A stretch of 64,000 bases of DNA, taken from the NCBI GenBank assembly GCA_964635325.1, contig CAZWOL010000006.1, positions 4,327 to 68,326 of the forward strand, in the 5' to 3' direction. The position numbers and the translations under genes were made by a program. The notes below the pieces were generated by a model. It was not told where the DNA came from and did no database searches. It saw nothing but the letters and a program-made list of their open reading frames with translations. This document shows positions 51,380 to 61,455 of this stretch, piece by piece; position 1 is the stretch's first letter; every line of letters starts with the position of its first letter. This DNA comes from BOG-1112 sp964635325 (GTDB taxonomy: Bacteria; Bdellovibrionota_B; Oligoflexia; Oligoflexales; Bog-1112).

Positions 51380-53782
51380 TTACAACTCAGCAAAACTTTG
51401 TGGATCACGCTCATGCATCATCTTGTAAACCAACTCTACGATATCATCCGTACTCGGTTTGGAAAAATAGTCTCCGTCCGATCCGTATGCTGAACGATGA
51501 GCTTTTGCAGAAAGCGTCCGAGGGGCCGCGTCAAGATATTCATACGCTTTTTGGGTCTCTAAAACTTCCTGCATCATGTATGCAGTAGCACCACCAGGGA
51601 CATCTTCATCAACAAAGAGCACCGCATTTGTTTTGCGAATAGAATGCAAAATCGTATGATCAAGGTCAAAAGGAACTAAGGTTTGTACGTCAATGAGTTC
51701 GACCGAAATACTGAGTTTTGCAAGTTCGATAGCAGCAAGCTGCGCCAGAGCCACGCACGCACCGTAGGTCACGATGGTCAGATCTGTTCCTTCTCGCAGA
51801 ATTTCACAGCACCCTAGAGCTACTGTGTAACTCCCCAGGTTATCGGGAACTCTTTCCTTCACACGATAACCATTGAGCACCTCGATCACGAGAGCTGGAT
51901 CCTGTCCTAAAAGCAAGGTTTGATACATGCCAGCAGCTTGCGTGCAATTCCGTGGCACACAGATATGCATCCCTCGCAAAGAGCCCAGCAACATGCCCAT
52001 CGGTGAACCCGTATGCCAAATGCCTTCGAGACGGTGACCTTTGGTACGTACAATCACAGGAGCAATCTGCCCACCTGCTGTTCGATAATGGAGAGTTGCG
52101 AGATCATCGCTCATCCCTTGCAACGCAAAAAGCAAGTAATCCAGATACTGAATATCTACGATCGGTCGCAAACCCCTCATAGCTGCACCAAGCCCCTGAC
52201 CGAAGATCGTCATCTCACGGATACCCGTATCTGTCACACGGAGTGCTCCATATTGTTTCCACAGACCCTCGAACTCAAGATTGACACCTCCGAGTTGTCC
52301 AACATCTTCACCGACAATGAACATGCGAGGATCCTGCGCAAGTTTGATCTCGAAGTATTTTTGTATAATCTGACGCCCATCAAGATGAGCCGATGCTTCG
52401 GAGTACTGAGGAGCTAAAGCAGGCACTTGAAGAGGTGAGTGATGTCGGCTCAGCAGGCAACTACTGTAAGCAGTTGTACAACGTTGTCGGTATGCTTCGA
52501 GAAAATTACGCAGAGCATCGGAATTTTTATTCTCAATAGAGCGTTGCAAGAGAGTCTTGCGCGCCCATATATCAAGCTGACGCCGCAACACATTCGATGT
52601 TGAAAGTTCTGCGTCCAGTTTGTGTGCAAGCACGTCACCATCTTCAGGCAGTTGGCGTATGCTTTGCAGCAGAGCCTCGCGTTCTTGTAGAATAGCTCCT
52701 TGGTAATCATCCCAAGCAAGCTGACGCTCTCGCTCAACGAATGCAACCGCTTCTTCGTCGATCCTTGCGAGCGTATCTTCGGTTGCAATTTTTTGGCTAA
52801 GAATCCAGGCTCGCATCACCTTGATACCATCGATGGAATCTTCATAGTCCAAACGTTCTTTTGACTTGTAACGTTCATGACTCCCGCTAGTCGAGTGTCC
52901 TTGCGGTTGCGTTAGGTGAGTTACGTGGACAATACAAGGAGCATGTGTCTCCCGACACTTAGCAATCGCTCGCGAATAGACATCTACCAAGGCTTCATAG
53001 TCATGACCAGGAACCGTGTAGATATCAAATCCCTTCAATTTTCCTTCGCTTGCAAAACCTTGGAGCACCAAGGACAAGCTGCTTTTGGTCATTTGAAATT
53101 CGTTAGGAACAGATATACCGTAGCCATCATCCCACAGAGACATAGCGAGTGGAATCTGCAGAACCCCAGCAGCGTTGATAGCTTCCCAGAACACACCTTC
53201 TGCAGCAGCTGCGTTGCCGATAGTACCAAAGGCGACCTCATTTCCCTGCACAGAAAACGAAGATGCTCCCTTCCATTGCTGTAAAGCGGACTCTTGACGA
53301 TAGAGTTTGGAAGCATAAGCAAGACCAACAAGACGGGCCATCTGCCCTCCGGTTGGAGAAACATCACTCGACACGTTATGCATCGACATTTGCGACAACC
53401 AAGCACCACTCTCATCGATATAGCGTGTTGCAAAGTGGCAATTCATCTGTCGCCCACCCGATGCAGGCTCACGCTCTAGAGAAGGATCTGCATAAAGCTG
53501 TGCAAAAAATTGTCGAACAGAACAAACCTCCAAAGCCATCATTAGAGTCTGGTCACGGTAATATCCAGAGCGCCAGTCTCCCTTGCGAAAGGCACGTGCC
53601 ATCGCAAGTTGAGCGATCTCTTTACCATCTCCAAAAATACCAAACTTAGCTTTTCCTCCGAGCACTTCTTTGCGACCGAGCAAGCTGGTCTCTCGACTCA
53701 CCACTGCAAGTTTGTAGTCATCAAGAATTGCTTGTAAAGCTTTGATGTCTCTTTGAATGTTCTCACGACTTGCTTTCGCCAT
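51380..53782 (-). CDS. Fused alpha-beta oxoacid dehydrogenase E1 (2-oxoisovalerate dehydrogenase type)
   Basis: About 800 residues: an E1 alpha half (to about 400) and an E1 beta half joined in one chain. The alpha half has YRDQTLMMAL, the phosphorylation-loop-like SGSHERYKS, and a TPP site where the usual GDG...NN reads GTIGNAAAAEG...DDGYGIS. The beta half shows GEDVGQLGG, TDTGIREMTIFGQGLG, LDYLLFALQGMSDDLA and VPGGATAYM. The complex would decarboxylate branched 2-oxoacids to acyl-CoA; E2 and E3 are not adjacent. ATG 53782 follows GAGGTTGG. Confidence 0.86.
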   Translation of the reverse strand: MAKASRENIQRDIKALQAILDDYKLAVVSRETSLLGRKEVLGGKAKFGIFGDGKEIAQLAMARAFRKGDWRSGYYRDQTLMMALEVCSVRQFFAQLYADPSLEREPASGGRQMNCHFATRYIDESGAWLSQMSMHNVSSDVSPTGGQMARLVGLAYASKLYRQESALQQWKGASSFSVQGNEVAFGTIGNAAAAEGVFWEAINAAGVLQIPLAMSLWDDGYGISVPNEFQMTKSSLSLVLQGFASEGKLKGFDIYTVPGHDYEALVDVYSRAIAKCRETHAPCIVHVTHLTQPQGHSTSGSHERYKSKERLDYEDSIDGIKVMRAWILSQKIATEDTLARIDEEAVAFVERERQLAWDDYQGAILQEREALLQSIRQLPEDGDVLAHKLDAELSTSNVLRRQLDIWARKTLLQRSIENKNSDALRNFLEAYRQRCTTAYSSCLLSRHHSPLQVPALAPQYSEASAHLDGRQIIQKYFEIKLAQDPRMFIVGEDVGQLGGVNLEFEGLWKQYGALRVTDTGIREMTIFGQGLGAAMRGLRPIVDIQYLDYLLFALQGMSDDLATLHYRTAGGQIAPVIVRTKGHRLEGIWHTGSPMGMLLGSLRGMHICVPRNCTQAAGMYQTLLLGQDPALVIEVLNGYRVKERVPDNLGSYTVALGCCEILREGTDLTIVTYGACVALAQLAAIELAKLSISVELIDVQTLVPFDLDHTILHSIRKTNAVLFVDEDVPGGATAYMMQEVLETQKAYEYLDAAPRTLSAKAHRSAYGSDGDYFSKPSTDDIVELVYKMMHERDPQSFAEL

Positions 53783-53812
53783 CACCAACCTCAATTTGTG
53801 TCTGAGAATAAA

Positions 53813-56236
53813 CTAGTCACTTTCCCGCTGAAAGAAAACAACCGTTACACCATCACCACCTTCTTGTGAATCACCAGGGAAGTATTCGATGTCATAGGGA
53901 CAGTTTTTTGCGAGCTCATTACGAATGGTCTGCTTCAAAACCTGGGTGCCATGTCCGTGAATAATTAAGACAGCGTATTCACCTCTCATGACAGCTGCAT
54001 CCAGAAAACGCCACACTTTCTCCATCGAATCATCCACAGTCAGACCACGTAGATCCAAACTATTGGTTGCGGATGGAATCACCAATCGCCGCGATTTGGA
54101 TTCACTGGTTTTCACCATAGGCTTTTTGCGAGGTGGTTGCAGTTTATATGGTTTAGCAGCTTCACTACGACTCACGATGCGCAGATCTTTTAAGACTACT
54201 TTCGATTTTAGAGATCCGACTTCGACTTCGATTTTTTCCGAAGAAGTTTTTCCTTTGCTTAGGATCTTACCCATCTTTTTAAGACGACTAACATAGACGC
54301 TGTCACCTTTTTTTAGATGCTCAAAAACTGCAGGTTCTCCAGGCTCTTTCTCCTGAATAAGATGATCGTTTCCGAGCTTGCTGATTCCCTTCTTAAGGCT
54401 GCCAAGTGTATCATTCAGTTCTTTGCAACTCTCAGCTTCAACGGGCTCATTCTTTTTCGAATTTTTGAGAGCGACTTCGAGTTTTTCACGAAGAGATTTG
54501 AACTCATCTTCATATTGTTGAATGACTTTTTCAGCTAGATCGTGTCTACGCTTCTTGAGCAACTCAACTTCGTGTGCCCAACGAGACTTTTCTTCTTCGG
54601 CCTTACGAATCTTGGCTTGAGCCTCTTCAACTTTGCTTTCATATTGAGAAACCTGACTCAGAAGTTTCGCAATTGCAGATTCGAATGTCGAAACCTCTTT
54701 GCCACGCAGATCATGTGCACGACGTACAATCTGAGTTGGTATTCCAACCTGCTCAGCAACTTCGATACCAAAGCTCAGTCCTGGCAAATCAAAATTCAAA
54801 GTATAGGTAGGATGGTACCCATCACGATATCCCATGGCTCCACTGCGGAACTTAGGATTATCCATCGCAAGAATTTTCAAACTGTCAAAGTGAGTTGTTG
54901 CAATCACCCACGCACCACGTTTCGCCAAATGCTCGAGTATAGCTTGAGCAAGAGCAGCTCCAGTATGCGGTTCGGTGCCAACGCAAATCTCATCAAGAAA
55001 AATAAGATCGTTGGGGCCTGCATTTTCTAAAATGGGTTTCAGACCCATCAAATGCCCGGAGAATGTCGACAACTGTGCACTAATATCTTGGGTATCACCC
55101 ATTTCTATATACATATTGTCGAAGAGATAAATCTCCGAACCTTCGCCCACCGATGGCATCAGGCCTGCTGCAACCATCATATGAACCATAGCAACCGTTT
55201 TCAGCACAACCGTCTTGCCACCAGCGTTAGGACCAGAAATCACCAGACTGTTCTGTCCTTCCAGCAGTTGAATGTCGTTAGCAACAATGCGCCCACTATC
55301 TCCGAGCACTAAGAAAGGGTGCACAGCTTCACGTAGATTCATGACCGGATGATCACTGAGGCGAATCGGTGCTGCATCGAGTTTATATGCTAGCTGTGCC
55401 TCAGCAAATAGTACGTCCAAGCTCACAAGTTCTTTGTAGTTGTCACGTATCGCTTCGCTTTCTCTAGCAACGGCTTGGCTCAGCTCACGTAAGATGCGAA
55501 AGACTTCTATGCGCTCAGAAAGTTCGAGTTCTTTAAGGCTTTCATTTTGTGTGCGCACCGAAGTGGGTTCGATAAAAAGAGTTTGCCCACTTGCTGAAGT
55601 TGCAACGATGGTACCCGACACACGACCTCGACCATCTAACTTGACAGGAACGACGTAACGATCCTCACGCATGGTAAAGAAGTCATCTTGCAAGTACTGA
55701 GCAAACTCAGTCTCCCGTGAAATATTCGTCAGAGACTCTTCAATGCGCTTGCGCAAATTACGAATTTGCATGCGCAAACGTGCAAGTTCGGGAGTTGCAT
55801 CATCGCGTACAGCTCCTGCATCATCAATCGCGCTTGCGATCGACTTAAGAAGCTCAGGCAGTGGTTGCAATTGCTCTTGCACCTGCCGCAGGGTCGAGCA
55901 GACCGCTGAAAATTCTCGGGCAAAAACAGCTACGCGCTGCGTAGTGTGCAACAAACTCAGGATTACCTTAAACTGTTCCCCTTCGAGCACTTGCCCAATC
56001 GAGAGTTGCTTAAGTATGGAATAAATGGGACGCAGCTCCCCAATTGCAGGAAGCGTACCTAAGCGAATAAGGGAGAGTAGGGGACCAACGGCATCCCATC
56101 GATCCTTGACCTCTTGCTTTTTGAGGTCGGGACGTAGTTCGAGGACTTGTGATTTACCCTCTTCAGTCTGGCAATAGTCTGCCAAATAATTGAGGAGTAT
56201 GGACCATTCTAATTTTTCAACTAACTTTGCGCTCAT
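53813..56236 (-). CDS. mutS2: Endonuclease MutS2
   Basis: An 807-residue MutS2. N-terminal clamp region, then the ATPase core with Walker A GPNAGGKTVVLKT, LDEICVGTEPHTGAALA and ATTHFDSLK, a KOW-like and Lys-rich region, and a C-terminal Smr domain (LDLRGLTVDDSMEKVWRF, IIHGHGTQVL) with nuclease activity. MutS2 suppresses recombination and also rescues collided ribosomes. First of a minus-strand run with E1 and hydroxybutyryl-CoA dehydrogenase. Confidence 0.95.
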   Translation of the reverse strand: MSAKLVEKLEWSILLNYLADYCQTEEGKSQVLELRPDLKKQEVKDRWDAVGPLLSLIRLGTLPAIGELRPIYSILKQLSIGQVLEGEQFKVILSLLHTTQRVAVFAREFSAVCSTLRQVQEQLQPLPELLKSIASAIDDAGAVRDDATPELARLRMQIRNLRKRIEESLTNISRETEFAQYLQDDFFTMREDRYVVPVKLDGRGRVSGTIVATSASGQTLFIEPTSVRTQNESLKELELSERIEVFRILRELSQAVARESEAIRDNYKELVSLDVLFAEAQLAYKLDAAPIRLSDHPVMNLREAVHPFLVLGDSGRIVANDIQLLEGQNSLVISGPNAGGKTVVLKTVAMVHMMVAAGLMPSVGEGSEIYLFDNMYIEMGDTQDISAQLSTFSGHLMGLKPILENAGPNDLIFLDEICVGTEPHTGAALAQAILEHLAKRGAWVIATTHFDSLKILAMDNPKFRSGAMGYRDGYHPTYTLNFDLPGLSFGIEVAEQVGIPTQIVRRAHDLRGKEVSTFESAIAKLLSQVSQYESKVEEAQAKIRKAEEEKSRWAHEVELLKKRRHDLAEKVIQQYEDEFKSLREKLEVALKNSKKNEPVEAESCKELNDTLGSLKKGISKLGNDHLIQEKEPGEPAVFEHLKKGDSVYVSRLKKMGKILSKGKTSSEKIEVEVGSLKSKVVLKDLRIVSRSEAAKPYKLQPPRKKPMVKTSESKSRRLVIPSATNSLDLRGLTVDDSMEKVWRFLDAAVMRGEYAVLIIHGHGTQVLKQTIRNELAKNCPYDIEYFPGDSQEGGDGVTVVFFQRESD

Positions 56237-56360
56237 ATTTTTCTTTTTCTCCTGCGAGAGCTAGAGCTCGAACGCCTGGAGTTCCTGTGCTATTTTGAAG
56301 GATGAACTTGAATTCCATAGACACTGCAATGGAAGTCTAATCATCGCGAAAGGAACTTTT

Positions 56361-57224
56361 TTGTCTATAACTTTTTCCCAGATACTACTTTCCCCACTCA
56401 CCTGGATTTTCTTCGTCTTTGGCTCGATTCTAGGCAGTTTTGCCAATGTATGCATTTACCGCCTCCCCCGAGAAATCTTTTGGCGCTCACACCGCTCCTT
56501 TTGCCCGCACTGTGAAGTCCCCATACCTTTCTGGTGGAACCTACCCATTTTTGGTTTCCTCCTACTCAGAGGAAAAACTCACTGTTGTGACAAAGCCATT
56601 CCACGCTATTATCCGCTCGTAGAACTCTTCTGCGGATTGATGGTTAGCTACATCTACTGGCACTTTCCATTTTGGGGTAACGAACTCCCCCTTATGCCCC
56701 TACATATTCCAACGCTTCTTCGCTTTCTACATGCGTTGGTCTTTGCTTATCTGCTTCTGATTGCCTCAGTTATTGACATGCAGCACATGATCATCCCCGA
56801 TGTGATTAGTCTGCCTATGGTTGCAGTAGCCCCACTTATTGCTTGGCTTCATCCAGATCTAACACTCCGCAGTTCGGGACTCGGCATTCTCCTTGGTGGA
56901 GGTGTATTCTTCCTGGTGGGGTGGATCTATATTGTACTGAGACGCAAAGAAGGCATGGGAATGGGTGATGTCAAGCTCCTTGGCGCCATCGGTGGTTGGC
57001 TCGGCTACGAAGCCCTTCTGCCCACTATACTTTTCGCATCGATCAGCGGCACCGTACTGAGTCTGAGTTGGATGCTATTCAAACGCGAATGGGACATGCA
57101 GGCTCCAATACCTTTCGGTCCATTCCTTGCAACTGGTGCTGCATTTTATCTGCTTGCTCCTATGCACTGGCTCGAAGCCATTTCACATTTACAAATGGCA
57201 CTTGCAAATGCACTCACCAACTAA
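56361..57224 (+). CDS. pilD: Prepilin peptidase / N-methyltransferase (type IV leader peptidase)
   Basis: About 287 residues and 7-8 helices. FGSILGSFANVCIYRLPR opens the protein, the zinc-binding CPHC...CC pair is present (CPHCEVPIPFW, THCCD), and the aspartyl catalytic residues lie in SVIDMQHMIIPD and GMGMGDVKLLGA. It cleaves and N-methylates type IV pilins and pseudopilins. I prefer TTG 56361 behind AAAGGAA; an in-frame TTG at 56295 adds 22 residues before the first membrane helix. No pilin genes are in the window. Confidence 0.92.
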   Translation: MSITFSQILLSPLTWIFFVFGSILGSFANVCIYRLPREIFWRSHRSFCPHCEVPIPFWWNLPIFGFLLLRGKTHCCDKAIPRYYPLVELFCGLMVSYIYWHFPFWGNELPLMPLHIPTLLRFLHALVFAYLLLIASVIDMQHMIIPDVISLPMVAVAPLIAWLHPDLTLRSSGLGILLGGGVFFLVGWIYIVLRRKEGMGMGDVKLLGAIGGWLGYEALLPTILFASISGTVLSLSWMLFKREWDMQAPIPFGPFLATGAAFYLLAPMHWLEAISHLQMALANALTN

Positions 57225-57333
57225 AACTGGATATTCACTCTAGGTCAAAACGACGTAGCCCCATCATCAAGAACTTACACCCCGTATGCGAATGTCTCGA
57301 TGATTTAAAATTTCAACATCGAAGGAGCTCGCC

Positions 57334-58314
57334 ATGCGGAATTGGAATCTCGTAAGCTTAGGTTTGGGCTTAGCTTTAAGCGGATTTGCACTCGGAAACT
57401 ACAGCTTTGACAACGAAGACAATCTTTATAATCAACGAAATAGTTCTAATGACCAGGTCAATTTTGATGCAGCTCAAAAAGCATTTGATGCTTATGCGGC
57501 TATCTACAATAACAAAAGCCACAGCACTGAAGACAGGTTGTATGCTTTCACCCAAATGGGTCGCTCACAAATCTATGCAGGCGGCATGCTCAAAGGTGCA
57601 AATTTGCAAGCGCGCAAAGAAGCACTCACAAAATGTTACAAGATTGCCCAAAGCGCTCGCAAAGAATTTGTGGGAAAACAAGAACCACATTATTTCTATC
57701 TAGGATGCATGGCTGCGCTAGCAAAAATTTCATCAGTTGGCACTCGTCTTAAACTTGCTCTAAAGCTCCCCTCAGCACAAAAAGAAGCCCTAGCTGCCAG
57801 CACTGTCGACGGCAAATTGGTCGGTGGTTTTGAAGGCGGAGGATCCCTTCGTGTCTCTTCAGGAATCGCATCCAACATCAAAGCCAAAGGTGTACCAGGT
57901 GGCTTCTACAATCCCAAACGTGCGATCGAACTCGCCGAAATCGCTCTAAACACTCCGACTATGCAGTCACATCCTTTCGAACCAATGAGTGGCAAAGACT
58001 ATTTTGACAACTACTACTATCTCGCTTTTGCTTACTCTTCGCTGGGTATGGAAGAAAAAAACTTCAGTCATGTTGAAACCGCTTACAAAATCGTCACCGA
58101 TCAAGTGAAAGCAATTGATGACCTTATCGAAGCCAATGAGCTTCCAAAGGGACGTGAACCTGAAACAATGCACTACAGAACGGAAATGCTTGCGATCAAG
58201 TCAAACATCGAGGCTTGTCGCTCACATGCAAGTTGGGTTAGCTGCTTAGACGGTCGTCTCAACAAAGTGTCTGAAGAAATCGAAGCTAGCACAACAGAAC
58301 ACGACGACCTTTAG
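57334..58314 (+). CDS. Exported hypothetical protein with TPR-like helices
   Basis: A 326-residue protein with a signal peptide (SLGLGLALSGFALG). The mature part is helical, with TPR-like segments (FDAYAAIYNNKSHSTEDRLY, AIELAEIALNTP, YYYLAFAYSSLGMEEKN) and a Gly-rich insertion (GGFEGGGSLRVSSG). Predicted periplasmic and scaffold-like; family not recognised. A GAAGGAG site precedes the ATG. First of three consecutive exported proteins. Confidence 0.75.
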   Translation: MRNWNLVSLGLGLALSGFALGNYSFDNEDNLYNQRNSSNDQVNFDAAQKAFDAYAAIYNNKSHSTEDRLYAFTQMGRSQIYAGGMLKGANLQARKEALTKCYKIAQSARKEFVGKQEPHYFYLGCMAALAKISSVGTRLKLALKLPSAQKEALAASTVDGKLVGGFEGGGSLRVSSGIASNIKAKGVPGGFYNPKRAIELAEIALNTPTMQSHPFEPMSGKDYFDNYYYLAFAYSSLGMEEKNFSHVETAYKIVTDQVKAIDDLIEANELPKGREPETMHYRTEMLAIKSNIEACRSHASWVSCLDGRLNKVSEEIEASTTEHDDL

Positions 58315-58349
58315 GCGAGACCCCTAATCGAGAAAGGAAAGGAGCTCAT

Positions 58350-59582
58350 ATGTGGCACAATTTTCAGAAACTACAGTTTGCATTTTTGGGGCTGATCACA
58401 GCAGGGTCAGCCTATTCGATTGAGAACACAAAGGTACTTCCTAAGGGAGTCCGAAGTTTCAACATCAAAAGCGTGCAAACTTCTGTCGACCAAAAGACCG
58501 ATGCCCAGGGCTTCTTTCACTCGATCGCAGAACCACTCGCGAAAGATTTCACCTTTCGTAAAGTGATTGAAGGTGAAAAAAACCCGACCAACCGCTTGCT
58601 ACTGCAATCCTTTCTTCAGGGCAAATTTAGCGAAAGCGACAGTCTCGGCACTTTCTCCGCAGACATGAAAGGAAACATTCAGGTAACTGGAGGGATCTTC
58701 TCCTACGGTGCTACAGACAATCTAACACTTGCACTCGGCATCCCCTATTACCAAGCAAAAATGCATGTACGCATGGGTTTTAGAGCCTCTGAAAATGCTC
58801 AAAGATTTGTAGCAGCCCTAAACGAACACGGAAACAATCAAACAGCAAAAGCACGTGAAGTTGCAGACAAATTAACTTTTGCTGTTCGTGAGTTGAATAA
58901 AAAACTCACTGACAATGGTTATTCTGAAATTCAAGATTTTGAACGCTCCGGAATTGGGGATATCACCGTCGGTGCAAAGTATCTTTTTGTTGAACAAAGC
59001 TGGATAAAAACTGCAAATGCTTCAGGTGTAATCGCACCCACAGGATATGCTGGAGATCCCAACGTATTGGTAAATGTTCCTTTCGGCACTGGATCTTGGG
59101 GACTCTTCACAACATTTTATACGGATGAATTTATTCGTGAAGATCTTTGGTTCAACCAATATGTAAAATACACCTACCAGGTTCCAACACATAAAAATGT
59201 ACGCATGAAGACAGAAGATGAATCTATAACAGTGCCTGAAGAACGTCTTGGATTCAAACCCGGCGATCGCTGGGAAGCTGGAGTTTCAACACAGTATGAG
59301 CCATGGTTTGGTCTTATGGCAGCTGTTGGGCTTAGCTATGCAGGGAAAAATGGGGATCGCTACGATACCGACAATTTAGTTTCGAAAAACGCTTTGGAAA
59401 AAGATGGATTCGAACGTGCATCATTCTTAGAGGCTCGCATCGGATACCAAAGCATCCCAGCATTTAGACGTAAGGAAATTCCTGTACCGTTCGTTGTTTC
59501 TTTAGAAATGAAGCGACACCTTAGTAGTATCAATACAGTTGTCAAAGATCTTTACACTGCCGACTTCAGTCTTTACTTCTAA
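58350..59582 (+). CDS. Outer-membrane beta-barrel protein, unknown role
   Basis: A 410-residue protein with a signal peptide (FAFLGLITAGSAYS) and alternating beta strands; it ends DFSLYF, with C-terminal Phe as in BAM substrates. FSYGATDNLTLALGIPYYQ and the following strands recall MetA/phenol-degradation-type transporter barrels, but a helical insertion (about residues 145-180) is unusual. AAGGAG precedes the ATG, 35 bases after the TPR-like protein. Function unknown. Confidence 0.75.
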   Translation: MWHNFQKLQFAFLGLITAGSAYSIENTKVLPKGVRSFNIKSVQTSVDQKTDAQGFFHSIAEPLAKDFTFRKVIEGEKNPTNRLLLQSFLQGKFSESDSLGTFSADMKGNIQVTGGIFSYGATDNLTLALGIPYYQAKMHVRMGFRASENAQRFVAALNEHGNNQTAKAREVADKLTFAVRELNKKLTDNGYSEIQDFERSGIGDITVGAKYLFVEQSWIKTANASGVIAPTGYAGDPNVLVNVPFGTGSWGLFTTFYTDEFIREDLWFNQYVKYTYQVPTHKNVRMKTEDESITVPEERLGFKPGDRWEAGVSTQYEPWFGLMAAVGLSYAGKNGDRYDTDNLVSKNALEKDGFERASFLEARIGYQSIPAFRRKEIPVPFVVSLEMKRHLSSINTVVKDLYTADFSLYF

Positions 59583-59600
59583 GAACAAGGGACAATACAT

Positions 59601-61427
59601 ATGAACTACAATTATCAAAAACGATTCGTCCAACTGAGTAGCTGTATTTTTGCAGTATATTTTTCTGCCTGTGGCCCACGAGATCCCAAGATTCAGGAGC
59701 AGGAGCGTTCTGTTGTTAAACTGCCTGAATTTGCAGAGGCATCGCAAATCTATAGCTTTCTTCATAAAGACGCTCACTTACGCAGCGATCTCAGCAAGGA
59801 TTTTTTTGAAGGCACTCTCATACTCTGGAAGGATGAGGCGGCTAAAGAAAAACTCGCTGATGTTCTTGAATCAGCACGTCAAACACGAGAAGACAAGGCT
59901 TATATAGCAGCAACCAAAAAAGCAATTGCCATTGAAAAAGCAGCCCTCGACAAAGATGTCGACAACAAGCTTAGAGCTCTCAACAATGATCTTCGACAAA
60001 AAGAGTCAGACCTGGCAAATTTGAAAAATTCTCCAGAGTATCGCAAGCAACAAATGGAGGAGATGGACTTTTATCGCAAGCAAAGCCCTCAGCTTCTTGC
60101 GGACAACCAAGCTTGGCTCGATAAAAACAAGACTTCTACTAGCGATGAAGCCTTCCAAGATTACTGCGATGTACGACTTCTAGAGTTTGCGATCTCCTCA
60201 ATCTTACGCAACCAAAGCTTTACAGAGCGACCTAAAGTTCTCGGTATCTGCGAAGGTTATTTTGCATCACGAAATCTCTTTCAAGGAACAAGCTGCGCAA
60301 CCGAACAGACGGGTCGTGGAAATTACTTCCAATGCATTTGGGAAAACGGGATACTCAAAACCTTTAGTTTACTTAAAAAAAACGGCAGCAAAGCTGATAA
60401 TGATGAACAAAATGAGTTTATAAGCAAACTTGACGAACTCAAGACTTGGATAACCGCTCAGACCAATCTCAATCGTGAAGTTTTCACCCTAAAACGCGTT
60501 GGAACACAATTCAAAATAGAACTGGATCGCAGCGGAGCAAAAAAACGGTTGGTCAAAATCCACAACGATGGTCCCACATCTTTTTTGCAAGATGAAACAA
60601 GTGTCGTCTTTCTCAAAACCCTTACAAAAGAACGTACAAGCGGCACTCATACGTATTCATTTCACGACATTCTATTCAACACTCATATACTTACGGAACT
60701 TGACTCAATCCCAACAATGGGAGAATCCGACAAAGCCGAGTTTGGCACCCAGATTCGACAATTGGATGTACTTTTCGGGCAACAAAGCCCAAACATGAAA
60801 GCAGATAGAGATTTACAGAAGCAATTGATAAGCGATATTCAAAAAATCAAGAATCAAATCGTTATCGAATCAGAACGTAAAAATGCGAGTTCACCACGAA
60901 GTCCAGAACTCAAAAATGCGCAGGAAAAACTTTTGACGACTGAGCAAAAAACAGCAGCCATGCTTAAAGGTGAAAACCTTGCTCATCTAGTACTTAAAAG
61001 CCAAGTTACTTTTGAAAGTATTGACGACACTCTTATCGCTGTCACCGTCAATCTCAATAGCGGGGCAAACCATGACAAAGATTTACGTGGCTGCTTCAAT
61101 AAAAGCACAGGCGCCAACCAAAGATGCCCAAGCTCTCACGCAATTGGATCACCTGCAGAGCTTAGCTTCAACCAGAACAGCGGACTATTGACCGTTCGCT
61201 CGGTCTTGCAAAATGCAGTTGAGCTAGGATGTCGCTTCAACGACGGAGATGCGGACTTTCAGTTGATTCCCGAAGTAGCTCTTACAAATCGTACACTTTA
61301 CTTGGAGCTTTACCCTGAGTTATTCACCAATGACTTAAAACTACTTGGGGGCTTAGCTCAGGTGAAAGATGGAAATTCGATTTTATTTCAGGGAAACATG
61401 TCACTTACAAGCAAGACCAGCGACTAA
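59601..61427 (+). CDS. Large lipoprotein with coiled coils, unknown role
   Basis: A 608-residue protein with a lipobox FSAC (Cys24). A coiled coil (about residues 75-150, rich in Lys, Glu, Gln) leads to a domain with repeated Cys (YCDVR, GICEG, TSCATE, FQCIWENG), another helical region and a beta-rich C-terminus (CFNKSTGANQRCPSS, ELGCRFNDGDADF). No known family is evident. AAGGGA before the ATG, 18 bases after the barrel gene. Last of the exported trio. Confidence 0.75.
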   Translation: MNYNYQKRFVQLSSCIFAVYFSACGPRDPKIQEQERSVVKLPEFAEASQIYSFLHKDAHLRSDLSKDFFEGTLILWKDEAAKEKLADVLESARQTREDKAYIAATKKAIAIEKAALDKDVDNKLRALNNDLRQKESDLANLKNSPEYRKQQMEEMDFYRKQSPQLLADNQAWLDKNKTSTSDEAFQDYCDVRLLEFAISSILRNQSFTERPKVLGICEGYFASRNLFQGTSCATEQTGRGNYFQCIWENGILKTFSLLKKNGSKADNDEQNEFISKLDELKTWITAQTNLNREVFTLKRVGTQFKIELDRSGAKKRLVKIHNDGPTSFLQDETSVVFLKTLTKERTSGTHTYSFHDILFNTHILTELDSIPTMGESDKAEFGTQIRQLDVLFGQQSPNMKADRDLQKQLISDIQKIKNQIVIESERKNASSPRSPELKNAQEKLLTTEQKTAAMLKGENLAHLVLKSQVTFESIDDTLIAVTVNLNSGANHDKDLRGCFNKSTGANQRCPSSHAIGSPAELSFNQNSGLLTVRSVLQNAVELGCRFNDGDADFQLIPEVALTNRTLYLELYPELFTNDLKLLGGLAQVKDGNSILFQGNMSLTSKTSD

Positions 61428-61455
61428 TTTCAATGGAAGCTAAAGATCCGCAAAT

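Noticed and set aside
54542..55030. Long antisense ORF opposite mutS2
   Set aside because: It is a shadow of the MutS2 reading frame without domain features.
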